Assembly (NCBI GenBank): GCA_015065325.1
Contig: SVQO01000013.1
Location: 1-59,643, forward strand
DNA length: 59,643 nucleotides
From: Oscillospiraceae bacterium
Lineage (GTDB): Bacteria; Bacillota; Clostridia; Oscillospirales; SIG627
Direction: 5' to 3'
Part shown: piece by piece, positions 29,404 through 38,474 of the stretch
How the letters are laid out: every line of letters begins with the position of its first letter
Numbering within the stretch: the first letter of the stretch is position 1
Program-made: the position numbers and the translations under genes
Notes under the pieces: generated by a model
The model's database searches: none
What the model saw: only the letters and a program-made list of their open reading frames with translations
What the model was told of the DNA's origin: nothing

Positions 29404-29478
29404 CGGGAGACTTTTGGTCGCTTTTTTGAAAAAAAGCTCCGCAAAAAACTTATAAAAAAAGGTAATTTTATTTATCAA
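29404..29478 (+). repeat. Intergenic repeat module A, copy 3
   Basis: Same hairpin and A/T tail as 16928-17003, directly after the metallophosphoesterase gene, where it could end transcription. Confidence 0.8.
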
Positions 29479-29510
29479 CACCAAATTTTGTCAAAACAAA
29501 TATGGATTAT

Positions 29511-29616
29511 CCATGTTCGCACCCGTAGGGCGGGGGCTTGCTCCCGCCGTAATTTGCAAAGACAAAGATCTATCATCCATGTTCGCATCCGTAGGGGACG
29601 GCGCCTTCGACGTCCC
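29511..29616 (+). repeat. Intergenic modules D and C in tandem
   Basis: Module D (29511-29557) is followed by CAAAGATCTATCATCCATG and module C (29590-29616). The order A, D, C, then B matches that of the 17 kb locus with D moved. Confidence 0.8.
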
Positions 29617-29726
29617 GTTATTCGGCACAAAACAAATATATCCGCAATTCTACGGGATTGCACGGTGATTGTGACACCTCATCCGTCAGCCCACGAGAGC
29701 AAGAATATTTATCAATGGTAAAAAAC

Positions 29727-29996
29727 TTTTTATCAAAAATCTATTGATAAAACAAGTTATGCAAAATAGAGAATTTGCGCAGACTCCTTCCACCACTGCG
29801 TGGTTCCGCGTTGGTACCGAATTTTTGTGCCTCCCATTCGGTCGTTCAAAAATGGGTACCTGCCGTCGAAAACCTGCAAAAATGATATAACATATCATTT
29901 TCTTGATTTCCGCCTCTCCCTCTCGGAGGGAGGCAAATTCACTCACAATTTTTGCGAGGACAAAGAGATATTCCGCAAATTTGTACGCTCGTCTGC
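29727..29996 (+). repeat. Long module B, copy 2, with about 107 bp insertion
   Basis: The flanks match 17089-17251 almost base for base. Between CACTGCGTGGT and CCCTCTCGGAGGGAGG lie about 107 extra bases with an inner inverted repeat GGTACC-G-AATTTTTG / CAAAAAT-G-GGTACC. The insert looks like a small palindromic element that moved into the older repeat. Confidence 0.7.
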
Positions 29997-30063
29997 GGGA
30001 CGTCGAAGGCGCCGTCCCCTACGATATGTCAAGGATTTTGCAAAAACAAATACGTGTTATCAA
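29997..30063 (-). repeat. Module C, inverted, with the tract shared with 203-249
   Basis: GGGACGTCGAAGGCGCCGTC is followed by CCCTACGATATGTCAAGG and continues identically to the region near 203-249. Confidence 0.75.
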
Positions 30064-30104
30064 CGCTTGCAAACGGATATAAAACCCCCTTTGAAAGTTT
30101 TTTC

Positions 30105-30130
30105 GGTTCCTTTTTTTCAAAAAAGGAACC
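30105..30130. repeat. GGTTCC hairpin cassette, copy 4
   Basis: GGTTCC-T-tract pairs with A-tract-GGAACC and is preceded by AGTTTTTTC, the mirror of the flank at 15756. Confidence 0.65.
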
Positions 30131-30144
30131 GCTTCCTTGCGAAC

Positions 30145-30177
30145 AAAAAAGAGAACGGACGAGCCGTTCTCTTTTTG
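30145..30177 (-). terminator. Terminator of the serC-to-tyrS operon
   Basis: AGAGAACGG and CCGTTCTCT form the stem; a T6 run follows on the minus strand. Confidence 0.9.
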
Positions 30178-30178
30178 T

Positions 30179-31399
30179 TTACTTGGTGATCTTAATAAAG
30201 ACCTTTTTGCCCTTGCGCAGGATGAATTCGGAGTCGAAGTCGGAGGCGGGGAAGGTGGCTGCGATATCGGTCACCTTGGCTTCCTTGGCACTGACACCGC
30301 CCTGCTGAATGAGACGGCGTGCCTCGCCCTTGGAGGGGCAAAGACCTGCTTTGACCAGAAGGTCCATAATATTGATGGCACCGTCGGTAAAGTCTGCGTC
30401 GGTCAGAGCGAAGGTGGGCATATTGGCGTTGTTGCCGCCGCCGCCGAAGAGGGCGCGGGCAGCCTCCTGTGCCTTGTCAGCCTCCTCCTTGCCGTGAACC
30501 AAAGTGGTCAGCTCGTAAGCGAGGATCTCCTTTGCACGGTTCAGCTGACTGCCTTCCCAGGAATCCATCTTGTCGATCTCCTCCAGGGGCAGGAAGGTGA
30601 GCATACGGATACACTTGAGCACGTCGGCATCCCCAACGTTTCTCCAGTACTGATAGAAGTCGAAGGGACTGGTCTTTTCGGGATCCAGCCAAACGGCACC
30701 GGACTGGGTCTTACCCATTTTCTTGCCCTCGGAGTTGAGTAGCAGGGTAATGGTCATCGCGTAAGCGTCCTTACCCGTCTTCTTGCGGATCAGCTCGGTA
30801 CCGCCCAGCATATTGGACCACTGGTCGTCGCCGCCGAACTGCATATTACAGCCGTACTTTTCGGACAGATGATAGAAGTCGTAGGACTGCATGATCATAT
30901 AGTTGAATTCCAAGAAGGAAAGACCCTTCTCCATTCTTTGCTTGTAGCACTCTGCACGGAGCATATTGTTAACGGAGAAGCAAGCACCCACCTCACGGAG
31001 AAGATCCACGTACTTCAGATCCAAAAGCCAGTCGGCATTGTTGACCAGGATCGCCTTATCCTCACCGAACTCGATGAATTTTTCCATCTGGCGCTTAAAG
31101 CATTCGCAGTTATGCTCGATGGTCTCGGGGGTCAGCATAGAGCGCATATCGCTTCTGCCGGAGGGGTCGCCGATATAGCCGGTACCGCCGCCGACCAGAA
31201 CCACGGGCTTGTTGCCCGCCATCTGCAAGCGCTTCATCAGACAAAGCGCCATAAAGTGACCGCAGTGCAGAGAATCTGCCGTGGGGTCAAAGCCGATATA
31301 AAAGCGTGCGCCGCCGCCGTTGATCAGGTCTCTGATCTCCTTTTCATCCGTTACCTGCGCGATGAGTCCGCGCGCTTGAAGTTCTTCGTAAATTCCCAT
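30179..31399 (-). CDS. tyrS: Tyrosyl-tRNA synthetase
   Basis: The 406-residue class I enzyme charges tRNA-Tyr. It shows YIGFDPTADSLHCGHF (the HIGH element, here HCGH), the Tyr-binding region FGGDDQWSN and KMGKTQSG in place of KMSKS. A C-terminal S4-like RNA-binding domain ends in FDSEFILRKGKKVFIKI. ATG 31399 follows AAAGG and lies 17 bases after recN, with no T-box between, so control by a tyrosine T-box is excluded here. It is the last gene of the operon. Confidence 0.96.
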   Translation of the reverse strand: MGIYEELQARGLIAQVTDEKEIRDLINGGGARFYIGFDPTADSLHCGHFMALCLMKRLQMAGNKPVVLVGGGTGYIGDPSGRSDMRSMLTPETIEHNCECFKRQMEKFIEFGEDKAILVNNADWLLDLKYVDLLREVGACFSVNNMLRAECYKQRMEKGLSFLEFNYMIMQSYDFYHLSEKYGCNMQFGGDDQWSNMLGGTELIRKKTGKDAYAMTITLLLNSEGKKMGKTQSGAVWLDPEKTSPFDFYQYWRNVGDADVLKCIRMLTFLPLEEIDKMDSWEGSQLNRAKEILAYELTTLVHGKEEADKAQEAARALFGGGGNNANMPTFALTDADFTDGAINIMDLLVKAGLCPSKGEARRLIQQGGVSAKEAKVTDIAATFPASDFDSEFILRKGKKVFIKITK

Positions 31400-31416
31400 G
31401 ATAGTTTGCCTTTCTT

Positions 31417-33126
31417 TTATGTTAAACGATCTTTTAATTTTTCATATTCTGCCAGCCCTTCGCTGCGCAGCTTATCCGCGGCAAGACGCGCCTCGTCGGA
31501 AAGCTCTCTGCCGCCCAAAAGTCTGGCGGTCTCCCGCTGACTGCCCTCGGCATCCAAAAGAGTCAGAGTGGTCTCCGTTCTTCCCTCGGACTCGGATTTT
31601 GCCACCAAAAGGTGATGGTCTGCCAAAGTGGCGACCTGGGCGGAATGGGTTACGCAGAAGATCTGCCGCTCCCGCGCCAACGCCCGCAGACAAATGCCGA
31701 TCTTTTGTGCCGTGGCACCGGAAATACCCGTGTCGATCTCGTCGAAGACCATGGTGGGGGCGTCCTTTTCCTTCAAGAGCTTTAAGGAAAGCGCCAGCAT
31801 AATGCGGCTCATTTCACCGCCCGAAGCCACCTGCGCCAAGGGCTTGGTGCCCTCGCCCACGTTGGCGGCGATGCCGAAGGCAACCTTCTCCGCACCGTCG
31901 GCTCCCGGGGTCTGTTCGGGGGTCAGAAGCACGGAAAAGCGCATTTTGGGCATATCCAGAAACGCCAGGGTTCCGTGGATCTCGCTCTCCAGACGCTCGG
32001 CGGTCTCCCTGCGTGCTCGGGTCAGGTTCTCTGCGGCAAGCACCAGATCCTCGCTCAGCTTCTTCAGGGCAAGCTCACCCTTTTTTATATCATCTTTTCC
32101 CCGCAGAGTCAAGTCCTTTTTCTCTTTTATCTGCTCGTAGTAGTCCAAGAGCTCGTCTACGGTCATTCCGAATTTTTGCTTCAGTCGGTACAGGGTATCC
32201 AGCCGCTTTCGGATCCGATCCATCAGATCCCCCGGATCCTCCTCGCCGTAATCGGAAAGGGCGGCGGAGAGATCGCTTTCCAGCTCCTTTGCGGATTCGG
32301 CAAGCTCGTAGAGCCTTGCGGCAGTATCCGCGTGGGCACCCTCGCCCAGCTCCTCCAGCTTCCGCGCGGCGGCAGACAGGAGAAAGACCGCGCCCTTGCC
32401 CTTTTCACCGCCGGAAAGCGCACGGTGAGCGGTGGCAACGGCACCGTATTCCTTTTCAAAATTCTGCAGGTGGCAAAGCTTTTCCTCCAGCTTGTCCTCC
32501 TCGCCCTTTTTCGGCTTGACGCGGGCGATCTCCTGCATCTGATATTCGTAGAGCGCCAGCTTCTCCTTTCCCTCGGCAACGTCGGCGCGGAGCTTGTCCA
32601 GCGCCTTTTTTGCGTCAAGGTGACGGGTGTAAGCCGCCTTGTACTCCGCCAGCGCCTTCTGCCCCTCGGGAGAGAGGGCGTCGTCCAGATAGCGTCTGTG
32701 ATTTTTCTCGTCCAGAAGTCCCACCGCGCTGTTTTGCCCGTGAATGGCAAGGAGCTGAGCGGCAAGGGCGGACAGTCGGCTGAAGGGAAGGGTCCGACCG
32801 CAGAGCTTGGACAGGTTTTTCCCGGAGGCGTAAACGATGCGGGTCAGGGTCACGCCCTCCCGCGCCTCCTCGGATGAGACGAATTCCGCCAGGTCGGCGA
32901 TCTGCTCCTCGGTCAGCTCCGTGAAAAAGAGGGATACCTCCAGCTTTTCCTCCCCGTGGCGAACCAGCTCCTTGCCCGCCTTGGGGGAAAGAAAGAGGCC
33001 CAGGGAGTCCAGTACCAGAGATTTGCCCGCGCCCGTTTCACCGGTCAGCACGGAAAAGCCCCGATGGAAATCCACCGAAAGGCGTCGGATCAGTGCAAGA
33101 TCGGAAACGAATAGAGACGTGAGCAT
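31417..33126 (-). CDS. recN: DNA repair protein RecN
   Basis: The 569-residue SMC-like ATPase binds broken DNA ends. Walker A GETGAGKSLV is near residue 31. A long coiled-coil middle (150-370) rich in Lys and Glu separates it from the signature SGGEMSRIMLALSLKL and Walker B VFDEIDTGISG. It lies between argR and tyrS, and the argR-recN pairing is conserved in Firmicutes. The usual next gene, spoIVB, is missing. Confidence 0.96.
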   Translation of the reverse strand: MLTSLFVSDLALIRRLSVDFHRGFSVLTGETGAGKSLVLDSLGLFLSPKAGKELVRHGEEKLEVSLFFTELTEEQIADLAEFVSSEEAREGVTLTRIVYASGKNLSKLCGRTLPFSRLSALAAQLLAIHGQNSAVGLLDEKNHRRYLDDALSPEGQKALAEYKAAYTRHLDAKKALDKLRADVAEGKEKLALYEYQMQEIARVKPKKGEEDKLEEKLCHLQNFEKEYGAVATAHRALSGGEKGKGAVFLLSAAARKLEELGEGAHADTAARLYELAESAKELESDLSAALSDYGEEDPGDLMDRIRKRLDTLYRLKQKFGMTVDELLDYYEQIKEKKDLTLRGKDDIKKGELALKKLSEDLVLAAENLTRARRETAERLESEIHGTLAFLDMPKMRFSVLLTPEQTPGADGAEKVAFGIAANVGEGTKPLAQVASGGEMSRIMLALSLKLLKEKDAPTMVFDEIDTGISGATAQKIGICLRALARERQIFCVTHSAQVATLADHHLLVAKSESEGRTETTLTLLDAEGSQRETARLLGGRELSDEARLAADKLRSEGLAEYEKLKDRLT

Positions 33127-33135
33127 AAAAACCTC

Positions 33136-33600
33136 TTAATCTTTGATATATAAAACGTTCAGGTCGCGGCAGAATTCCCGCGCCAGCTGCTCGTTGGCAA
33201 AGAGCACCAGGAGGGTATCGTCCCCCGCCAGGGTGCCGATGATGTTTTCAATGCGGATGGCTTCCAGTGCCGCGGCGGCGGCGTTTGCCGTGCCGGACAG
33301 GGTCTTGACCACACCGATATTCCCCGCGGGGACGGCGCTTGTCAGAACCTGGTGGAGCACCGAGCGGTACTTGTCGCAGGTCTCCTTTTCTCCCTGCGGT
33401 CTGTTCGGGGAAACGGCGTAATGGGTGCCGCCGCTTTTCCCTGCAACCTTTTGCAGGTGCAGCTCCTTAATATCGCGGGAAATGGTTGCCTGGGTAGCGG
33501 AAAAGCCTGCCAGTTTCAATTCGGCGGAAAGCTCCTCCTGGGTATGGATCTCTTTTTCCGCAACCAGCTCCAGAATTTTCAGTTGTCTTTCGTTTTTCAT
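33136..33600 (-). CDS. argR: Arginine repressor ArgR/AhrC
   Basis: The 154-residue regulator has an N-terminal winged helix (1-70; SATQATISRDIKELHLQKV) and a C-terminal arginine-binding hexamer domain with GNIGVVKTLSGTANAAAAALE and GTLAGDDTLLVL. It controls arginine synthesis and breakdown genes in response to arginine. No arginine genes are in this window. It begins 9 bases after nadK. Confidence 0.95.
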   Translation of the reverse strand: MKNERQLKILELVAEKEIHTQEELSAELKLAGFSATQATISRDIKELHLQKVAGKSGGTHYAVSPNRPQGEKETCDKYRSVLHQVLTSAVPAGNIGVVKTLSGTANAAAAALEAIRIENIIGTLAGDDTLLVLFANEQLAREFCRDLNVLYIKD

Positions 33601-33609
33601 AGGTCACCT

Positions 33610-34452
33610 TCAGAATTTTCGGAAGAAAACTTCCAGATTGCTCTTGGGCTTTAAAAAGATCAGCTTCAGACGGTGGGGTGCACGGCGCACCTTGATCACG
33701 TCGTTTTTCCCAATGGGACGGACGGCTCTGCCGTCGGCGCAAACGGTGACGGCTCCGTCCTCGGTGGCGGCTCCCTTGACGGTGAAAACCGTTTCGGGAG
33801 AAAAGATCATATGATGGGCGCCGATGAGCAGATAGGAGGACACTGCCTTGACCCCGATGGAGTCGAAGTCCGCGTCCTGCACGGCTCCTCCTGCGGAGAA
33901 GCTGTAGCCCGTAGAGCCCGTGGGGGTATTGAAGATCAGTCCGTCCGCACGGAAGCGGCAAAGCTTCTTCCGACCGGTGAACAGATCCATTTCCACGATG
34001 TGAAAGCCCTTTTCGGGGGCGATGACGAATTCGTTGAGGGCGTAGAAGCGATCCTCACCCACACTGCATTCCAGCAGCATACGGGAGGACACGGTCAGAT
34101 CCTTTTCGGAGAGGGCAGAAAGCTTTCCGATCTCCTTTTCCTCCAGAGAGGTCATAAAGCCCACGTTTCCGAAATTGATGCCGAAAATGGGGATGCCCGC
34201 CTCGGCGGCGCGGGGTGCCGCGGAAAGAATGGTTCCGTCCCCGCCCAGGGTCATCAGAAGGTCGCTCCGAAACAGCTCGTCCTCGGGAACGAAACGGATG
34301 CGGGACAGAAAGGGGGTCAGCGCAGAAAGACCCCGAAAACGCTCGCACAGCAAAAGCTCGCCCGAAAAGGCTCCCAGCGCTCCGATGACCTTTGCCGTAC
34401 GCTCCAGGGTGGGGTCTCGGTCGGGATTGGGATAAAGGCTGATTTTTTTCAT
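33610..34452 (-). CDS. nadK: NAD kinase
   Basis: The 280-residue kinase makes NADP from NAD. GGDGT (near 71), the NE element (ALNEFVIAPE) and TPTGSTGYSFSAGG are the family signatures. It lies between tlyA and argR as in many Clostridia. ATG 34452 has AAGGAGCGGG upstream. Confidence 0.95.
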   Translation of the reverse strand: MKKISLYPNPDRDPTLERTAKVIGALGAFSGELLLCERFRGLSALTPFLSRIRFVPEDELFRSDLLMTLGGDGTILSAAPRAAEAGIPIFGINFGNVGFMTSLEEKEIGKLSALSEKDLTVSSRMLLECSVGEDRFYALNEFVIAPEKGFHIVEMDLFTGRKKLCRFRADGLIFNTPTGSTGYSFSAGGAVQDADFDSIGVKAVSSYLLIGAHHMIFSPETVFTVKGAATEDGAVTVCADGRAVRPIGKNDVIKVRRAPHRLKLIFLKPKSNLEVFFRKF

Positions 34453-34467
34453 TTTCCCGCTCCTTTC

Positions 34468-35205
34468 TTATTTTTCTTTTTGGAACAGTGCCAGATATTC
34501 GATATTGCCGTCTCCGCCCGTAATGGGGGAGAGGATGGTGCGTTTCATCATAAGTCCGTGCTTTTCTCCTGCCGCGCGCAGGCTTTCAATGCAGTCTTGA
34601 CGAAGCTTTTCGCTTTTCACGATGCCGCCTGAGCCGATGCCCTCTCTGCCCACCTCGAACTGAGGCTTGACCAGAGAGATGAATATGCCCCCGGGAGCCA
34701 GGATCTTGGATACGGCGGGGTACAGAAGGCTTTGGGAGATAAAGGATACGTCCATCACCGCAAGGTGGGTGACGGGGACCATGCTCTCGTCCAAAAAGCG
34801 GGCGTTGGTATTTTCCATAGACACCACGCAGGAATTTTCCTTCAGAGAGGGGTGGAGCTGGTCCGTGCCCGAGTCGATAGCATAGACTCTGCGCGCTCCG
34901 TGCTGGAGCAGGCAATCGGTAAAGCCGCCGGTAGAGGCGCCGATATCGATGCACATGGCGCCGCGGGGATCCACGCCGAATTCCCTCAGTGCCGCTTCCA
35001 GCTTCAGTCCTCCGCGGGACACGTAGCGGGTCAGGGGATTTTCGCAGATCTCCACAAGGCTTCCCTCGTCGATCTTCTCCGAGGGCTTGGTGCACTCTCT
35101 GCCGTCCACCAGCACGTAGCCTGCACGGATCAGCTTGGCGCCGAGGCTTCTGCTGCGGCAGTAACCGTTATCAAACAGATATTGATCCAATCTTGTCAAG
35201 GGCAT
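34468..35205 (-). CDS. tlyA: TlyA family rRNA 2'-O-methyltransferase / hemolysin A homologue
   Basis: The 245-residue protein has an N-terminal S4 RNA-binding domain (RLDQYLFDNGYCRSRSLGAKL) and a FtsJ-type methyltransferase (CIDIGASTGGFTDCLLQHG for S-adenosylmethionine, then VMDVSFIS). TlyA enzymes methylate cytidines of 16S and 23S rRNA. The name hemolysin is historical. It starts 35 bases inside dxs behind AAGGAG, so translation is coupled. Confidence 0.92.
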   Translation of the reverse strand: MPLTRLDQYLFDNGYCRSRSLGAKLIRAGYVLVDGRECTKPSEKIDEGSLVEICENPLTRYVSRGGLKLEAALREFGVDPRGAMCIDIGASTGGFTDCLLQHGARRVYAIDSGTDQLHPSLKENSCVVSMENTNARFLDESMVPVTHLAVMDVSFISQSLLYPAVSKILAPGGIFISLVKPQFEVGREGIGSGGIVKSEKLRQDCIESLRAAGEKHGLMMKRTILSPITGGDGNIEYLALFQKEK

Positions 35206-37033
35206 AAAGCTCCTTTTCTATTCCGTCGGCAGAAAGTCCGCATTCCGCAAGAAGCTCTGCGGCACTGCCGTGAGGAATGAATTTTTCGTCGGGTGCCAGG
35301 GTGCGCAGGATCACGCCGTCTGCAAGACCTGCCTTGCGGAGCAGGGAGGCAAGGTAGTGGGAAAAGCCACCCGTTGCCATTCCTTCCTCCACAAAGAGGA
35401 TCTTTTCGGCGCCGCGGAAGACCTCCAGACCCTTGGGGTCGAAGCCCTTCAGCATAGAGAAGCGGACCACGGAAACCGCCTTACCCGAACGGGCAAAGCG
35501 CTCCGCCGCCGTCAGCACCTCTGCGGTGATGCGCCCGAAGCTTACTACTATGATACCACTTTTTGCGGCGCTTTCATAGTCTTTTTTCTCAATTTCTCCG
35601 TCCAGCGGGAAATTTTCGGCAATTTTCGTCTCGGCACAGCCCTTGGGATAGCGGATGACGCAGGGCGTTTCCTTTTCGGAGAAGCTTTGCTCCAGTGCCC
35701 GTCTCATTTCCTTTTCCGATGCGGGAGCGTAGATCTTGATCCCCGGAATGGGGAGCAGGAAATTCAGGTCGTACAGACCGTGGTGGGTGGCTCCGTCCTC
35801 TCCCGTGATGCCTGCTCGATCCAGACAGACCGTAACGGGAAGCTTTTGCAGTGCCACGTCGTGTAAAAACTGATCCACACAGCGCTGGAAGAAGGTAGAA
35901 TAAACCGCAAAGCAGGGCTTCATTCCCGCCGCCGCAAGTCCTGCGGCAAAGGTCATGGCGTGCTCCTCGGCAATACCCGTATCAAAAAGACGGGAGGGGA
36001 AGGCTTCGCCGAAGCCGTCCAGTCCTACGCCGCTTTCCATGGCACTGGTGATGCATACGATCTTTTTATCCTCGCGGGCAAGGTCGGTGACCGCGTCTCC
36101 GAACATACGGGAAAAGCTTTTTCCCGCGCCCTTGCATTCGTTTTTGGGACTGATCCCGTGAAAACCGGTGGGATCCTCCTCGGCAAGCTCGTGTCCCTTG
36201 CCCTTGGTGGTGACCAGATGAATGATGGAGGGACCGTTGCGCTTCTTGGCTTCCCGAAGCAGATCCTCCACCCGACCCAGATCGTTTCCGCAGGCGGGGC
36301 CGAAGTAGTGCAGACCCAGCTCCTCGAACAGGTTTCCGCCCGGAAGGGTCTGCCGCTTGACCGCACGCTTTACCTTTTTGGCAAAGCTTTCCAGGCCCTC
36401 ACCTACCAGGGGAAGGTCGTTTAAGAATTCGCCCACGTCCTCCTTCAGTCGGTAGTAAAAGGGGGTGCGAAGCTTATTCAGACTGGTACGGAGCTGGCCT
36501 CGGCTCTTGCCGATGCTCATTCCGTTGTCGTTGAGGATGATGATGACCCGATCGTGTGGGGAAATATTGTTCAGCGCCTCGAAGACCATTCCCCCCGAAA
36601 AGGAACCGTCTCCGATGACCGCCACCGCGAAGCTGTCCTCTCCCTTCAGGCGTGCCGCCTTGGCAAAGCCCAGAGCGGCGGAAAGTCCCGTGCCGCTGTG
36701 ACCCGTTCCGAAGGCGTCGTAAACGGATTCCTCCCGACGGGGGAAGCCCGAAAGCCCGCCCTTTTTGCGAAGGGTGGGGAATTCTTTTCCTCTGCCCGTA
36801 AGGATCTTGTGCACGTAGCACTGGTGACCCGTATCGTAGATCACCTTATCCCGGGGCAGATCCATGACCCGTACCAGAGCGGCGGAGATCTCCACGATGC
36901 CCAGATTGGAGGCAAGATGGCCGCCGTTTTCCGTAACGTGACGGATCAGGTAAGAGCGCAAGGCGTTGCAATAGCGCTGTGCACCCTCGGTGGAAAGGGC
37001 GCGGACGCCCTCAGGGGTAAAGGGGGGTCTCAT
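35171..37033 (-). CDS. dxs: 1-deoxy-D-xylulose-5-phosphate synthase
   Basis: The 620-residue thiamine enzyme condenses pyruvate and glyceraldehyde 3-phosphate, the first step of the non-mevalonate isoprenoid route. Motifs are HLASNLGIVEIS, YDTGHQCYVHKILTGR, the thiamine loop GDGSFSGGMVFEALNN and DRAGITGEDGATHHG. It starts in an ATGA overlap with xseB. The prenyl synthase ispA that commonly lies between xseB and dxs is absent. Confidence 0.96.
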   Translation of the reverse strand: MRPPFTPEGVRALSTEGAQRYCNALRSYLIRHVTENGGHLASNLGIVEISAALVRVMDLPRDKVIYDTGHQCYVHKILTGRGKEFPTLRKKGGLSGFPRREESVYDAFGTGHSGTGLSAALGFAKAARLKGEDSFAVAVIGDGSFSGGMVFEALNNISPHDRVIIILNDNGMSIGKSRGQLRTSLNKLRTPFYYRLKEDVGEFLNDLPLVGEGLESFAKKVKRAVKRQTLPGGNLFEELGLHYFGPACGNDLGRVEDLLREAKKRNGPSIIHLVTTKGKGHELAEEDPTGFHGISPKNECKGAGKSFSRMFGDAVTDLAREDKKIVCITSAMESGVGLDGFGEAFPSRLFDTGIAEEHAMTFAAGLAAAGMKPCFAVYSTFFQRCVDQFLHDVALQKLPVTVCLDRAGITGEDGATHHGLYDLNFLLPIPGIKIYAPASEKEMRRALEQSFSEKETPCVIRYPKGCAETKIAENFPLDGEIEKKDYESAAKSGIIVVSFGRITAEVLTAAERFARSGKAVSVVRFSMLKGFDPKGLEVFRGAEKILFVEEGMATGGFSHYLASLLRKAGLADGVILRTLAPDEKFIPHGSAAELLAECGLSADGIEKELYALDKIGSISV

Positions 37034-37269
37034 CTGCCGATGCCCTGAAAGGGCGCTTCAGTCACGGAGCCGTCGGGGGCGGAGGTGAGAATGGTCACCT
37101 TCTGCTGAGCCGCATCCAATTTATCGGTGCAAAGGCGTACCAGCTTCGCTCCTTCCTCAAACAGGGCGAGAGAGGTTTCCAGAGGGGTTTCCACGTTATC
37201 CAGCGCGCGGACGATCTCCTCCAGGCGCTTCAGCATTTCTTCAAAGCTCTGATTTTTCATTTCTTCCAT
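37030..37269 (-). CDS. xseB: Exodeoxyribonuclease VII small subunit
   Basis: The 79-residue helical subunit shows FEEMLKRLEEIVRALDN and a C-terminal LFEEGAKLVRLC, typical of XseB. It binds XseA to form the single-strand nuclease. ATG 37269 lies 13 bases inside xseA with GGAGG at the right distance; a second in-frame ATG at 37260 is less well placed. Confidence 0.93.
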   Translation of the reverse strand: MEEMKNQSFEEMLKRLEEIVRALDNVETPLETSLALFEEGAKLVRLCTDKLDAAQQKVTILTSAPDGSVTEAPFQGIGR

Positions 37270-38474
37270 TCTTCTACCTCCAAAATTTCCGCCTTTGCGG
37301 TACCGTCGGACAGACGGATCTTCACGCGGTCGCCTTTGGCGAGCTGCTTGTTTTGATTGACGGTTTCGCCTTTTTCATTGAAAACGGCACTGTATCCGCG
37401 GCTCATCACCGCCAGAGGGCTCAGGGCGTCCAGCCTTGCCGCGCCCTGCAAAAGTCCGCTCTTTTTCCGCTCCAAAAGGCGGTTCATCAGATTTTCCATT
37501 TCCCGATCCAGATTCAGGATCGCCATTCTGCGGTCGTCGATGAGGCGCATCTGGCTTTGCATCTGGGGGCAGGAGGCAAGGGCGTCCAGGCTCCTGCGGA
37601 GATTTTTAATGCGGTTTTCGGTGACCAGACTCATTCGGTCGATGACGTTGTGAAGCTTGCGCTTGACCTCTCCTGCCTCGGGCAGAGCCAATTCCGCCGC
37701 CGCGGAAGGGGTGGGGGCGCGGAGATCCGCCACGAAGTCCGAAATGGAAAAGTCCGTTTCGTGACCCACTGCGGAAATGACGGGGACGCGGGAGGCGAAG
37801 ATCGCACGGGCAAGCGCCTCGTCGTTAAACGCCCACAGATCCTCCAGACTGCCGCCGCCTCTGCCCAGAATGATCACGTCCACGGGGCAGGGGCCGCCGA
37901 ATACCTCCAGACCGCGAATCAGCTGTGCGGGGGCACCGTCGCCCTGCACCAGAGCGGGGTACAGAACCAGCTCCGCCAGGGGGAAGCGCCGACCGGAAAC
38001 GTTGATCATATCGCGGATGGCGGCACCCGTTGCGGCGGTGATGATCCCCACCCGTCGGGGGTACTTGGGAATGGGCTTTTTATAGGCGGGGTCGAACAGA
38101 CCCTCTGCCTCCAGCTTCTTTTTCAGCTGTTCGAAAGCGATGTAAAGGGCTCCGACGCCGTCCGGCTCCATATCGGCGATATACAGCTGGACCGAACCGT
38201 CCTTCACGTAGGAGGACACTCTGCCGCGGCAGATCACCTTCATTCCGTTTTCGGGAACGAAGCGGAGCTTGGAGGCGTTCATTCGGAACATTACCGCGCG
38301 GATCACGCCGCCCTCATCCTTCAGGGACAGGTAAAAGTGACCGGTTTTGTAGTGGTTGACGAAATTGGAGATCTCGCCCTTTACGGTGATATTTGCCAGC
38401 AGAGGATCTCCCTCCAGCTTGCCCTTGATATATTCGTTCAGCGCCGTTACGGTCAGCGCCATCTTGTTATCCAT
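37257..38474 (-). CDS. xseA: Exodeoxyribonuclease VII large subunit
   Basis: The 405-residue catalytic subunit degrades single-stranded DNA from both ends. An N-terminal OB fold (TVTALNEYIKGKLEGDPLL, KGEISNFVNHYKTGHFYLSL) precedes the nuclease domain with GRGGGSLEDLWAFNDE and SAVGHETDFSISDFVAD. ATG 38474 after AAAGGAG overlaps the upstream gene by 8 bases. An in-frame extension further upstream lies wholly inside that gene and is not used. Confidence 0.95.
   Translation of the reverse strand: MDNKMALTVTALNEYIKGKLEGDPLLANITVKGEISNFVNHYKTGHFYLSLKDEGGVIRAVMFRMNASKLRFVPENGMKVICRGRVSSYVKDGSVQLYIADMEPDGVGALYIAFEQLKKKLEAEGLFDPAYKKPIPKYPRRVGIITAATGAAIRDMINVSGRRFPLAELVLYPALVQGDGAPAQLIRGLEVFGGPCPVDVIILGRGGGSLEDLWAFNDEALARAIFASRVPVISAVGHETDFSISDFVADLRAPTPSAAAELALPEAGEVKRKLHNVIDRMSLVTENRIKNLRRSLDALASCPQMQSQMRLIDDRRMAILNLDREMENLMNRLLERKKSGLLQGAARLDALSPLAVMSRGYSAVFNEKGETVNQNKQLAKGDRVKIRLSDGTAKAEILEVEEWKK

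Noticed and set aside
31400-31416. T-box in front of tyrS
   Set aside because: Only 17 bases separate recN and tyrS. The metG leader (55559-55622) also lacks T-box elements.
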